From contig CM060476.1 in the NCBI GenBank assembly GCA_030544235.1, positions 24,666,733-24,730,732 on the forward strand: a stretch of 64,000 bases of DNA. Direction: 5' to 3'. Every line of letters begins with the position of its first letter. Positions within the stretch are counted from its first letter, which is position 1. Made by a program: the position numbers and the translations under genes. Positions 12,273 through 24,254 of this stretch are shown here, piece after piece. The DNA comes from Lepturacanthus savala (taxonomy: Eukaryota; Chordata; Actinopteri; Scombriformes; Trichiuridae). The notes below the pieces were generated by a model. The model was not told the DNA's origin, ran no database searches, and saw only the letters and a list, made by a program, of their open reading frames with translations.

Positions 12273-13439
12273 TGTAGAGCCCCCAAGGTCTGGTCTTAGT
12301 GAATTATTCAGTCTGCGTTGGTGGATCTATGCATACATGTATGTGTGTCTAGGATCTTGTGATGTGCAGGCATTTGGATTTCAATGTGCATGTGCATGAA
12401 TATGTGTGTGTGTGTGTGTATGTGTGTTGCTGTTTTGCTCCTGAGGAGCAGCAACTTGTCTTTAATCAGCCTCCCTTCTCTCCGGCTTCACAAGTTCATT
12501 ATAGGGAAATTGTGCAGAAAAGCAGAGTCCAATCAGTGATATCACTGCACATTGTGGTATGTGGGGCACATTGATAATGTTAAACGTAAAGTTACAACGA
12601 AAAATGACTGAATAAGAAACACAATGCATTGTTGTTTTTCTTTCATGATTTGGCCTTTTGATTTTTTTTTAACATGTACATAACTCCATTGTAAACTTCC
12701 ATAAAAACAATAAATATATTATAAACAATCATACTAATAATTTCCCATGCTTTAAGATATAATTTTCCTATCTGTCAGTCTTTCTATAGAGAAGTTATTC
12801 ATATGAGAAAACTGTTCATCTTTTGGAACAAAAGCCTTGGATCTTAGGGTACTGCCAGAAAGTATTGAGTAATGTGCCCTCTGAATTCTGACAATTCCAA
12901 TAATTTGCTGTGTTTTTAAGGCCTTATTGATATAGTCTAGACAGTGTCCAATAGAAGCGATTGAGGATTTAAAATTGAATGAGTCTTACTTTCATAGCCC
13001 TTGGCAGCCTTTTTTGAATTTGGCATATCCTAGTCCATTCAAACTCATTCAACTGAAGGTTTAAATCTTTCTTTCAGACAGTTTTAATGCTGTTGTAAGA
13101 GTGGTAGCCTGTAAAATATTTAACTATAGTATTTTAGAGGCCTCATGACCCAGTCCAAATATTTTGATGATATACTCTTGGAGAGCTTAGCACAGTACAG
13201 CAAGTGCCTTAGTGGGAAGTAATACCACATACTAATCGATGGAGACCAAACTCCTGGATTAACTCTTTAAAAGAATTCCACAGATAATTTTAAACTGATT
13301 GCCAAGCCTAATGTATCCACCTTTCCCATAAGAACATGGCTTCAACAACAAATGTTGGTGTTAAACCATACTATAGCTTGACTCTGAGTTAATGATCCTA
13401 GCTTCCTTTTTCCATATGGTCTGCCAATGAAAAAGGTGT

Positions 13440-13900
13440 GAGGGGAATACATCTTAGATGACAATGCAATGGATACACTTGGTAGTGGATTAAGGGGCAG
13501 GCCCGCATCTTGTTCAATACTTGATCATGAAGGAGCTCTTTGTATTGGGAGGGCCCAGTGGGCAAAAGTATTACTAAAAATCATATTGATACCGACTGCA
13601 ACCCACCTGTTTCACCCCATGATGTGTCGGTACCTACAGAGGATCCTCCACATCTAAACAAGACAGTCACAGCTCTGGGAGGCTGTACCACTTGTTGTGA
13701 GATGAGCTTAAATGGCGGAAAAAATAATGTAATTTTGATGAAATGAAACCATGATCTATCCACCATCTGTCAAGGCATTTCACCCTGAACCACACATGTC
13801 AACCTGCTGGCGGTGCTGGAGGAAAAGTCATCAATTTCTACATACTTTTGATAGAAATGATTGCATGTAATATGGGGAATGGAAAACATCTCCTTTCTTA
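13440..13900 (+). pseudogene. Possible decayed L1-like reverse-transcriptase C-terminus
   Basis: On the + strand several short frames run through this block, and one carries STCWRCW, with the CWRC codons at 13805-13816. A CWRC motif near the C-terminus is typical of fish L1/Tx1-type LINE proteins. There are stops and frame changes throughout, and no catalytic reverse-transcriptase motif is visible. The wider block 12850-14350 otherwise looks like non-repetitive sequence that I cannot identify. Weak assignment. Confidence 0.2.
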
Positions 13901-15469
13901 TTAGAAGTAGGGTTGTAGGATCTGGAACATGGGGTCCTAAATGTTGTCTCTAAAGAAACCAAACAAATCTATAAATGGGAAAGGGTTATTGTGCCTTTTT
14001 CCAATATGAATTTGTGTCAAATACTTGGCTAATGTGTCATTCCCCTGCATTAATGTACCTTATTCTGTCATGTTTTAAGACAGCATAGAGTAGCATTCAT
14101 CTGATGCCTGTGCCTTCCAAAACTGAACTGTCCTAAAATTATTGCTGCACAAATAAAAGGTGATGATTATGAATTTTGGGCAAAATGACTACTTCCTTGA
14201 GATCAGGGAACCCAGAAGATGTTATGGCATCTCTTTGAACAATGGAAGTAACATCACATAGACTCCATTTCCAAACCAACTGCAATTTCCAGACCAAATG
14301 GATAATTATCCTACACATTTCATAAATATAATATAGTAATCCCTCCCTTTAAAAGTATTTTCTGAGCCATTAACAACTTCAGGCTTACTTAAAGGTCCCA
14401 TATCATAGAAAGGTAGACTTTTATCTATGTTATTTAATTTAATTTGATTATAAGACCACTGTCCCATGTTTTAAAACTCTCAATGCACAGAAAAATGCAA
14501 ACGGTCTGAATTGGCTGTGAAAAACATGACCCATTGTATTCAGAGCCATTGTTTGGTTCATTCTGGGCTACTGTAAAAAGATGATGATACAACATGGTGG
14601 GCGTCATTGAGGGGACCTGCTCCATTTGTAGATAAAAACAGCTCAAAAACAATATTAATACAAAATGGGATATGTTGTATTCAGAATGACAATTTTGATT
14701 GAATTATATAGTTCTGATTATATTCCATTTGCCTCCCAGTAAGTATTCTGCTAAATGCCATTAAATCCTACATACTGGACCTTTTCAAAGCAGCTTGGAT
14801 TATTTTAGATGAGTCTGTTGTGTCAAGAACGATAATATATATATAAGCATCAACTTTGGTTGTTCTTTAATCAGAAACTCAATGTATCCCGAGGAAAGTT
14901 TGCACCAAAATAAATGGAATTTCTCCACTTGCTGTGAATATCTACTGTTACCTTTGTTCAATTCAAAAACATTTACTAACTGTTCAAATAAAAACAAGTA
15001 AAGAAAACTGTGATGAGTGATTCCAAGCATTGCCAGCTCTCTAACACCAACCCTGAGCTGCTGCGTTTCATACTGCACATTTTCTCTCCTGTTGCGCTTA
15101 CTTTTTACATCCCATCGTTCTCTACATACTTTTTATTGCCGTAACTCTTTTAATGTCAAGTTTTTAATGCTTGATCTCCCTTTTTTATGTTACCGTTTTA
15201 TTCCCCCACTCCTCTCTCACTTCATGGTTTTCATTAAATGTCACAAACACATTATATCACGTCTTGATGTCTGTCTGTCTGTCTGAACAATGATTATATT
15301 TATTTATACCTGCCTCATCTTTTAAACTTCTTTTAAACTAAAGGGCTCATGTTCTATAAAGGCCTTGGAACAGCTTTGGAAAAAAAGCATCTACTTGGTA
15401 CTATCGGCCATCAGCAGTGACTGAAGACCACTTATTCAAAGGAAAATGAAATGAACAACAGGCATATGA

Positions 15470-15780
15470 CTGTGCCTCTGTATTACCCGGTGCTTATTGC
15501 AGCCAGACAAACCCATCAAGCTTTATGAGCCTCAGAGGGGCTGCTGCTGCCGCTAATTCACAGGGACAGCCTATCAAGAACATCCACACAACGGATCTAC
15601 ACAGTTTTCATGAATATCTGAACAGGCTTTCCACCACTTTATGTCTCCCGCGAGAACAGCCTGTTGAATGCAGGATGTGCAGCTTTGATAGATGATATGT
15701 CCCTTTTTATGAAGGAAAGGGGGGTGAAGCTGTAATCATTCTGTGCTCAATGCAGGGAGAAACAGACTCAGACTTTTCAT
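15470..15780. other. Unique, moderately GC-rich stretch (possible conserved non-coding element)
   Basis: The block contains ctgctgctgccgctaattca and catgaatatctgaacagg and differs in composition from the AT-rich neighbours. There is no microsatellite, repeat hallmark or open frame. I flag it as a candidate conserved non-coding element only because it stands out. The rest of 14350-16115 is plain unique sequence. Confidence 0.2.
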
Positions 15781-16120
15781 TCTGGAGCACAGTGTTGATG
15801 GATGTTCCCTTTATACTGCAAAAAATGTGAAAAGTCAAAGGTTCTTGTGGAAACGCTTTGAATGATGGATGCTTTTAAAGGGGTTGAATAAATGGGACAT
15901 TTCTGATTTTGGTGACAGGTGCTTGAAGCCCTCTCAGAGCATAATTGTGGTTAAAGGTAGATCAGTATACATGACTTGATAGACTGAAAGCAGGTTTTAA
16001 CTATCAGTCCATCAACCCTAACCACTTCAAATTGAGTAAAAGTATAAACTTAATAAATACAAATAATAATAAAAATAACCTCACATAAATAAAAGTACAA
16101 AACATTCCAATATAAAATTT

Positions 16121-16323
16121 GAGCTGCAACAATTGGTCAATTAATCGATTGGTTGCCAACTATTTGGGTTGTGGACTGTTGGTCTGGACAAAAAAAGACA
16201 TTTTAGGTTGAATCTTCAGCTTTGGAAACACTCATCAACATTTTATGAACCCAACAACTAACTGGTTAATTGTTTCAATAATTGATAGATAGACTATCAA
16301 AATAATGAATAGTTACAGCCCTA
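16121..16323 (+). repeat. Common teleost TIR element (hAT-like?), internally deleted
   Basis: It starts gagctgcaacaattggtcaa and ends agttacagccct. It carries the tttgggttgtggactgttgg segment but lacks the preceding part with ttctataatagtaaactgat that longer copies have, so it is an internally deleted copy. Confidence 0.75.
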
Positions 16324-16838
16324 TTTAAAATGCACCAGAAGTAAAATGTAAAGTTTCAAAGTAATTCTAAATAGCCACAAACTACTTCCCCTGAGCCTAA
16401 ACTATCACCATCAGTTATATTAGTGTAATTATCCTAACACTTACTTCCAGTCTCATCGGGTTGGTATGTTTAGGTTTTGTATTCTGCATCTATGTGCATA
16501 CATATTTATTTGAGATTGATAGTGTATGCACAAACTGTGTCACCAATAAATCAGGCCACCCTTTAAGTACTTATCCTCAGCAGCTTGCCTTGTGAGTGTA
16601 TTTTGTCTGTTCTCCTTGACTGCTCTCTTGATTAGGAGTCTTTTAATCAGCCAGTGAGCACAAGCTGTGTCTGTATTTTTAACACAAGGTCATTCTTGTG
16701 TTTTGTCTCGCTACATTCTCTCTTATTCCATTCCCTCCTCATTCTCTACCCTACAAATCTGTGTTTGATGCATCATCATCTGCTGTTTTAGAAATGTCTC
16801 GCTGTTGAGTAAGTAAACACAGCCCCTACAGCTTCACA

Positions 16839-16975
<137 letters not shown>

Positions 16976-17470
16976 CCGCACATTGAATCAATACAATATC
17001 CTACATTCTTTAGTTATGTCTCAACATTTTTATAAAGGAACACTTTTTTCCAACACTCTCAGACATAAATCATTTAGCAGCAGCCTCCAAACTCATTCCA
17101 ACTCAATAATAACTGAACCGCAGACTGATTCCACTGAAATGTGATGCAGAGAACTCGCCTTGAAAACTGCACAGTAGACAATAGACTCCACATCAGTGGC
17201 TAATCATTGCTAGTGTTGGAGACTAGTGTCTTCACAGTGATTTCAAACTGACCTTTCTGTCATTGGGCCAGAGGGGGAATTGCTTTACATCAAATCTATG
17301 AACTGCTTCTGAAACATAATTCACAAGTGCAGCAGGAGAAGTAGATTCCCATGTAACCTCATGGCGTTTTTTTATAACTTGTTTTTCAGTCAGGTTTGAT
17401 CACATTTTGAAGTGCTTTACAGAGCTATTAAATCATGGGATTGTCTGATTAATACAGAGCCCATAGACCA

Positions 17471-17712
17471 TATGTGTCCAACCCATGGCCTGGGGCCCAA
17501 ATCTGGTCCTCCACCTCATTTTCTGTGGCCCCTCCAGAGCTTCACAGACTTGTGTGATTTATTGAGAGATGGAAAGTGAATAAATGTTTGAACTTAACAG
17601 AGACACGCTGGTCACGTTGTCTTTGTACGACTTCATTAACTCCTAAATCTTTTCTCAATCGGCCACGAAGGTTGTTTAAAAACAGGAAAGTTTCTGTTTT
17701 TCCTTTTCCTTC
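17471..17712 (+). repeat. Dispersed repeat R10, copy 2
   Basis: It begins tatgtgtccaacccatggcc and continues through the same sequence as 10276-10502, with about three differences over roughly 180 shared bases. It preserves more of the left end than copy 1. After 17712 the copies diverge. The near identity suggests recent spread or sequence exchange. Confidence 0.85.
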
Positions 17713-18296
17713 CTTTGTTATTTCACAACATGCCCTGTCCTTAGACCCTCACATCGTACAATGCAAAACACCCGGGAAAAAAAAAAAAAAAACTTTAATG
17801 GGGAGAAAAAGGCGGGTCTGTTGAGATTGCCGCTGTGTTTAGTTTCACACCCACCACCTTCTTCCTATAGGTGCAATGACAGCTGTGTCTAGAGATGCAC
17901 TAGAGGGAGTGTTCCTAGCATGGTCTGGTGCAACGACAGCACCAAGATATCTTAAAAGAAGGTCAACACCATGCATCTGACAATCTGCTCCAATTTATCT
18001 TTTTCTAATATTCACAACATATTTTACCAAACAAAAATACCATTAAACCCACCTGTGTGTTAAGCCTTTACTTATAATTTTCAATCTCATGAAACATGAA
18101 AAAGGGAAAGTTGTGTGAAGGTTGTGCCTGGCATGGTATGTGATTGATAGGTGAGACTTTCCTGATGAAATGAAAAGAGAGAGAGAAGTTTGAACTGAAC
18201 CAGCCATTATAAGTCATTTAATGGTTGAATATATACATTTTCCATGCTGTAACATATGACTTATAATGAGGGACAGATTATTCTTATGACAAATCA

Positions 18297-18658
18297 GTCA
18301 GTCATTTTCTATACCTGCTTATTCCTCATTAGGGTGGCAGGGGTCTGCTGGAGCCAATCCCAGCATGTTACAGCGAGAGGCAGGGATACACCCCAGATGG
18401 TCGCCAGCCAATCGTGGGGCACACACACCATTTACTCACACACTCACACCTACAGGCAATTTAGAGTCACCAATTAACCTGAGCATGTTTTTGGACTGTG
18501 GGAGGAAGCCGGAGTACCCGGTGAAAACCCACGCAGACACGGGGAGAACATGTAAACTCCACACAGAAAGGACCCAGACCCAGGACCAAGGAGGTCTTGA
18601 ACCTGCGACCTTCTTACTGTGAGGCAACAGCACTAACCCCTGTGCCACCATGTCGCCC
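18297..18658 (-). mobile_element. tRNA-like SINE/retroposon, minus strand, with 14-bp TSD
   Basis: This is the same element as at 10582, inverted. It runs from the tail at 18297 to the head (gtgccaccatgtcgcccc) at 18658. The 14-base sequence cttatgacaaatca occurs exactly at both ends (18283-18296 and 18659-18672), the target-site duplication expected of LINE-assisted retrotransposition. The duplication is intact, so the insertion is fairly young. Confidence 0.92.
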
Positions 18659-19240
18659 CTTATGACAAATCAAAAAGACAAATTAGTTATTGAGTTTTTC
18701 AGCTCTTTTTTTCTGGTCTAGAACAACTTTAAAAAATAAATAAGGCTGCTGATGATGTCAGGATGAGACAAATGGCAGGATTCTGGAAATAATATCTTAT
18801 ACATTCATCATATTTTCTGTGCAAAATGGCCACAGCAGCCGAGGGTGTAGTAAGAACTTGAGATCTATGACTTTCTGATCCACAGGAATGTTTATTGAAG
18901 TTTATTGTTGTAATAGGGGAATTATTAATGGATGTAATGGATGATACTTTGAGCTCCTTTCAGCCTTCTGTATGCAAGTAACAGTGCATGACACACGTCC
19001 CCTCCAATCTGCCAAATAGCAACAGGCCATCTGGAAGTGCAATGTTAAGCCCAAAACATGCCTATGAATAATTTGAAATTCCAAGACAGCCCCCTTCAGC
19101 CAGACGCTCTTCATTAATGCAATGTGCCATACCTGGCGCTGTCCTCTAACTACCAAACTGACTTTGACCCCAGTGTGCACCTTGTGCCTTCTGCTAAGAC
19201 CATACATTTGTGCCGAAATCTCTCACATCTTTCAACACTG

Positions 19241-19585
19241 TTGTCTGATTAGTCATTTAATCGATCACTTGCTAACTATTACATTAATTGGCAGCTATTT
19301 TCATAACTTATTCATCGACTTGATTTTTTAGGAAGAACATGGCCAAATTCTGTGGTTCCAGCTTTTCTTCTCTGATTATTTCCTGGTTTCTTTAGTCTCT
19401 ATAATAGTAAACTGATGATTTTTGGGTTGTGGACTGTTGGTCTGGACAAAAAAAGATATTTTAGGTTGAATCTTCAGTTTTGGAAACACTGATCAACATT
19501 TTAAACCATATTATAAACCATACAGCTAATTGATTAATTCTTTCAATAATCAATAGATCAATCAACTATCTCTATCAGACTTGCT
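19241..19585 (+). repeat. Common teleost TIR element (hAT-like?)
   Basis: The body carries ttctctgattatttcctggt, ataatagtaaactgatgat and tttgggttgtggactgttgg in the same order as the copies at 5.4 and 43.4 kb. The 5' terminus is degraded (gtctgattagtcatttaatc). The neighbouring 18675-19240 and 19590-20885 hold unique sequence with no gene; several overlapping short frames at 20176-20728 are unconvincing. Confidence 0.7.
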
Positions 19586-20884
19586 GTTCAATAGTTCACC
19601 TTTATTCAGTTTCTCCAGCAGATTATCTAATGTACTGGTGCATGGTGTATTATCATTGTATGGTGGCTTCATTCGGTTTGATTCTGATTTGGGTCTTTAA
19701 TAGTGTTTGCAGTTGGCTTGTGTTTAAGGACCATTGTGGTCAATGTCTGTAGTCTGACATACTGAGCTAGAGGCAATTACAGGAACGAGATCTCTCAGTT
19801 CATTGCAGCAATGAGGTGCTCTGAGCCTGTAGTCCTAGAGGAAGATTTATTACCAGTGGCCTTTGTGAGGATCTCCTAACATGGAAATTACCAAAAGTGT
19901 CAGGCTGTCAGACCCAGGACGCATTAACAACCTGCTTGGCTCGTTCACTTCAACAATAAGCTTGACGCTGAATTAAAGTTATTTATACTCATTTCCTTTA
20001 TCCAAGTCTCTGATGAACACCTCCCTTATGCAGTCTTCGTCTGAATATATGTTTTTTTTTTCATCTGAAAGAGTTCATTCTCAATACAATGAACAGGTTT
20101 TTCTAGAAATGTGTCCTTGTTAATCGCTTTAAAATGTGTTCAGAGACTGTCTGAGTAACCATTCAGCCATTTTCTTTGTTGAAAACTCAGCAAACAGAAC
20201 TCGACAGTCCATTTTTAAGATTGGGGCAGATTGGTGAGACGCGTGGCTGGATTATTCCAGTGCCTTCCATTCCCTGGGACAGATCACTTCTTCTCTACCC
20301 CACTCCACCTTATCTCTTCCTCCACATCACGGTCCACTTATCATCATGCTTCTGTTTAACTTCTTTCCAACGCTGCATCCCTCTTGTCTGTCAGTCGGCC
20401 TCCTCTTTTCTGCCATCCCTCTTCTCGAAGCTTTTCTGTCCAACCACCCAACCGTTTTCATCCGTTTATTCATCTTCATCCAGTGCTCCTGCTGCTTCTC
20501 ACTCCATCTACCTTTTTCTGTCTCCACTCATTTCTCCTTCTCTCTAACCATTCATATGTCTATTATGAGTGCAGTGTTCCTCACAACAAGGGTCCAGTGG
20601 TCCATGTGGAGGTAACAGGGAACATCAGGGCTCTTCCAAAGCTTACAACTCTCAGTGGACTCCATTTGGTGTTGAGCCTGATGCTCACACGTATGTTCTC
20701 TGCATGTGTTCTCACAATACCACATTAGATTAACTATGCACAAACTATAGACTTTTTGTGGTTGTGGTTTATACTTTTGACCACAATTAAAAGCACAGAG
20801 GCAAACCTATGGGTGCACACACACTTTTAGATTGTCAAAAAGGCTAATTGTAGTAGAGATGGTAGTCTGGTTCTAGACATAATT

Positions 20885-21450
20885 GACCATCAAGGCAAGG
20901 CAAGGCAAGGCAAGTTTATTTGTATAGCACATTTCAACAACAAGGTACTTCAAAGTGCTTTACATAAAACATTAAAAGCATCAAGATACAATTTAAGACA
21001 GTTGATTAAAACAATTTAAAACAAAAATAAATTAAATAAAAATAAAAAAATAGATATAATATAAAATAAAAATAAGAAATAAAAATTAAGAATTAAAATT
21101 TATAACTTTGAAATGAAAACAAAGAACAAGTTACAGTACAGTGCAGAGTAATTAAGAATAATATTAGCAGTAGGCAGCATTGAACAGAAAAGTCTTCAGC
21201 TGTGATTTAAAAGCAGTGAGAGTTGTGGCAGACCTGCAGGTCTCTGGGAGTTTGTTCCAGATCTGTGGGGCATAGAAACTGAACACTGCTTCTCCATGTT
21301 TAGTTCTGACTCTAGGAACAGAGATCAGACCTGATCCAGATGATCTAAGAGGTCTGGATGGTTCATAAGGGATCAGCAGATCTGCCATATACCTAGGCCC
21401 TAGACCATTCAGGGCTTTATAAACCAATTCTTGACAGTACAATAAGTACA
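20885..21450 (-). mobile_element. 5'-truncated LINE, reverse-transcriptase C-terminal end
   Basis: On the minus strand 21450-21164 encodes about 95 residues including YKALNGLGPRYMADLL, RTKHGEAVFSFYAP and IWNKLPETCRSA, which is the conserved C-terminal end of fish LINE ORF2 proteins (L2/CR1-like group, from memory). The 3' UTR follows to 20885 with caaagtgctttacataaaac and ttatttgtatagcac on the + strand, ending in a (CAAGG)n-type tail. No catalytic domain is present, so it is dead on arrival. A related copy lies at 44685-45130. Confidence 0.85.
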
Positions 21451-21496
21451 AACCATTGTACTGTACAAACCAATTCTTGACAGTACAATAAGTACA
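21421..21496. repeat. 30-bp direct duplication at the truncated LINE end
   Basis: A 30-base block starting aaaccaattcttgacagtac occurs at 21421-21450 and again at 21467-21496, 46 bases apart. The first copy is in frame with the LINE coding end, so the LINE edge was duplicated locally after or during insertion. Confidence 0.85.
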
Positions 21497-22767
21497 GTTG
21501 TAAATAACATATTTTAGCTCAGTATAGTATAGATCATTTTAATCATTTCATACATATTTTCATTTCTAAAAACATAGTTGGTAGGTAGGTGACATTGGGA
21601 GTGTTATATAAAAATAGAAAGTGTCAAACAGGTGAACATGTGCCTTCAACACAGGACATTTAGCACCTGGATAAAAAGAGCTCAACGTTTATCAATGTTT
21701 CATTTAATATGTTGTTGATAGTGTATACTTTCTTTTCTTATTTTTAAATGTTTCATTAGGGCTTAAAAAGATCACATTGTAAGATAGTTGCTATATTAAT
21801 GTTAGCTTCTGCATTGATATTATAAACGTAATTCTGGTCAAATCATGGTATTCTGCAGTCTGTTATTTCTGTAAAACAGACCATTGTTAAACATAACAGG
21901 CTATTATTAAGAAGTATAGAAGCAGACTCCATATCAGTCATATATCAATTCACAGAGAGAAGTCCTATAAAACGTTAATGTCAGCTGATTTGAGACAGAA
22001 AGAGAGGTTAAAAGAGTTGGATGACAGAGAAGAAGACAGATATAAAATAAACACCAAACAGAGCACAGTACGGACTATAGAAGACTAGATTACTGATAAC
22101 TTTTTACATATAAAATTTCTACCAAGGAAATATAGGGGAAAAACAGAAAATGCTATTACTATGAAGTAGTTCCAATGGACATTTTTTTACTGGAAAGAAT
22201 AACAGTTTTGAAAGAATGAAATCCTTTTAAATCATTATTTTGTGTTAAATGTCTTTAGTTAGTAGTTGTGTATTAAGCAGGATAATGTAGAGTCAGTCAT
22301 TATTGTGAAAAGAACCTTGACAGGGGACAAAACATTATCCTTTACTTAGCTAGCAGGTTAATACACAAGTTATTGTTATCCAGTTGGGTTAACTGGACTT
22401 TACTTCTAGTGAGGAAGTGTGTGAGGAAATGCCTGTACATGCAACTGATTTAACAGTTAACAATATGCATAATATGAGAGAATCTGAGCCATTGTTGGAC
22501 AAAAGAGGGTAAAAAGACACTTTGAACAGCATCATGAAAAGATCATCAATATATTTATAACTTTATTTGCATAATTTTCTAGACATGTACAATTTAATAT
22601 TCAGTTTTTTCATTATTATTTTTTTAACTATCCCCACAATGTGATGATTTTTTTTGTTTTTTTTTAACAATTTTTGTCTACATAGACCTCTTCTACAGCA
22701 GATACTTTGACTTCTCATGGTAGGAAAACTCAGGTGTCCCTTATACCAAATATGTAAGCAGTGGTCA

Positions 22768-23165
22768 ACATTTACACCATTTTATGAACAAAACAACTAA
22801 TAACCTCCACCAAGGAGGTTATGTTTTCCCAGGTGTTTGTCTGTTTGTTAGCAAGATAACTTCAAAAGTTCTGGACCGATTTTTGTCAATTTTTCAGTGA
22901 ATGTTAGAAATGGTAACATGGAAAGATGATTATATTTTTGTAATGATCTGGAAAAAACCCTGGTTTCAGAATCACTTTGAATTTTTTGTTGCACAGTAAC
23001 ATTGTGGTAAATGAACCTTCAAACAGATGCGATGGTGAAATCTCGCACCTGCTTAGTATAGAATGTTGGGTGGGAGTCACAGTATGCTTTTCTAGTCAAG
23101 TAATTGATTCAATAATCAATAGATTAATCAAGTACCAAAACAGTGGTCAGCTGCAGGCCTAACCC
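22768..23165 (+). repeat. Teleost TIR element split by a nested insertion
   Basis: The right half of the common TIR element is interrupted: tttacaccattttatgaac to caactaa (22768-22800) resumes at gtaattgattcaataatca (about 23099-23165). The intervening 22801-23097 starts aacctccaccaaggaggtta and ends gcttttctagt, boundaries I recognise from another widespread fish repeat. The flanks 21500-22740 and 23170-23860 contain no gene. Confidence 0.75.
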
Positions 23166-23859
23166 TAACAGGGTTAACCCAGGTATCTGGGATCAAGAAA
23201 ATGGTAAAAAATTGTTTCCTAAAGCTCAAGATGGATCCTTAAAATGTTTTATTCATTGTTTTGTTCTGACTAACACTACATAACCCAAATATATAAAACA
23301 TATAAATAAACTTTGCTATCAGGGACCAAGGAGTAAGTCTCAAGGACAAAGCAAAACTAAAAAAGATCAAACCTAGTAATATATCTACAACTTAGTTTAG
23401 AATTCTATGTGTGCACACTAAGAGACTTTTTCATAAGGTTTTAAAGATTTTGTACACGCAGCTTTGTAAGATGTAGAGGGCAGACCATTCAGCTGCTGTC
23501 GAGTCAGCGTCCTTGGAGCTGCTGGCTCCGTTCTGCAATAAAGATGCCAGAGTTCAGTCAATCATGTGGCAGTTGATGCCGACCAAGCTGCTGGTCGGGG
23601 AGATCACACATTTCATACAAGTTCACCCGGTGTAACGTGTGCAGTCCAATTAGCAAACAAGCTGTTGAGACCAGGGGTGACAGGTCGGTACGATACCACT
23701 AAAAATTCAGTGCTGGTACGGAATACTGAGAAGAAGGGACAGCAGATGTCAAAACCCACATAGTACTACAACCTGTCACCATCACATGTCCAACACCTCC
23801 TAATGCTGGATCAACATAAACTGTTGCTTTGATCGGTTTTCTTATGAATTGCTTCTACA

Positions 23860-24085
23860 GTTGTGTTCAATATAATAGCAGTGTGTTTTAAAAGCCAAAA
23901 CATTACAATAATTTTTATTTCAGTGAATTGGGAATACTGCATTTTATATCCTAAATCAAAATGTGAAGACAACTGTGTCAAATATTCAATTACTTTACAT
24001 AAAATGAAGATCTTTCATTTCATACAGTAAATATTTGAGTTTGTAAAGAAAAATGCAGACACTGCTATTTTACTTTATTTACTTG
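23860..24085. mobile_element. Tc1/mariner-like MITE
   Basis: The left end reads ttgtgttcaatataatagca followed by gtgtgtt; the right end, read in reverse complement, contains aaatagcagtgtctgca, so both ends share aatagcagtgt in inverted orientation. There is no coding sequence between them. The element ends about 170 bases before the ERG exon. Confidence 0.6.
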
Positions 24086-24125
24086 AAATGTCTGTATGTT
24101 AAAAAGAAAGAAAAATGAGGTTTGC

Positions 24126-24141
24126 AGAGAACATGTTCTCT
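24126..24141. promoter_or_regulatory. Perfect 16-bp palindrome with p53-type half-site
   Basis: agagaacatgttctct is its own reverse complement. Its core gaacatgttc fits the p53-family half-site RRRCWWGYYY. The arms also resemble steroid-receptor half-sites, but without the three-base spacer those need. A second p53 half-site was not seen next to it, so function is speculative. Confidence 0.3.
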
Positions 24142-24234
24142 AAAACAACACATTCTATTACAGGCCTGGAGGATGTAGGAAGACATGCTTTTAATGTAAT
24201 TAATGTTTATCATTGGCAATTCAATATAATAAAG

Positions 24235-24254
24235 TTTTTCCCTTCCATCCACAG
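24235..24254 (+). other. 3' splice site (acceptor) of the ERG PAS exon
   Basis: A pyrimidine-rich tract, tttttcccttccatcc, runs directly into ACAG, and the PAS reading frame opens immediately after it. This fixes the exon start at 24255, two bases into a serine codon whose first base must come from the previous exon. The region just upstream (24190-24234) is AT-rich and could hold the branch point, but I cannot choose a particular adenine. Confidence 0.9.

Noticed and set aside
20176..20728. Several overlapping + strand frames of 89-123 residues
   Set aside because: Three frames are open in the same pyrimidine-rich stretch, which reflects low stop-codon density in CT-rich sequence rather than coding. 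None resembles a known protein.
23560..23763. 65-residue frame with ggtcggtacgatacc nearby
   Set aside because: No domain and no splice signals that would join it to the ERG exon; it is read in isolation with ordinary composition.
24126..24141. Glucocorticoid/androgen response element
   Set aside because: The AGAACA and TGTTCT half-sites abut directly; the receptor dimer needs a three-base spacer.
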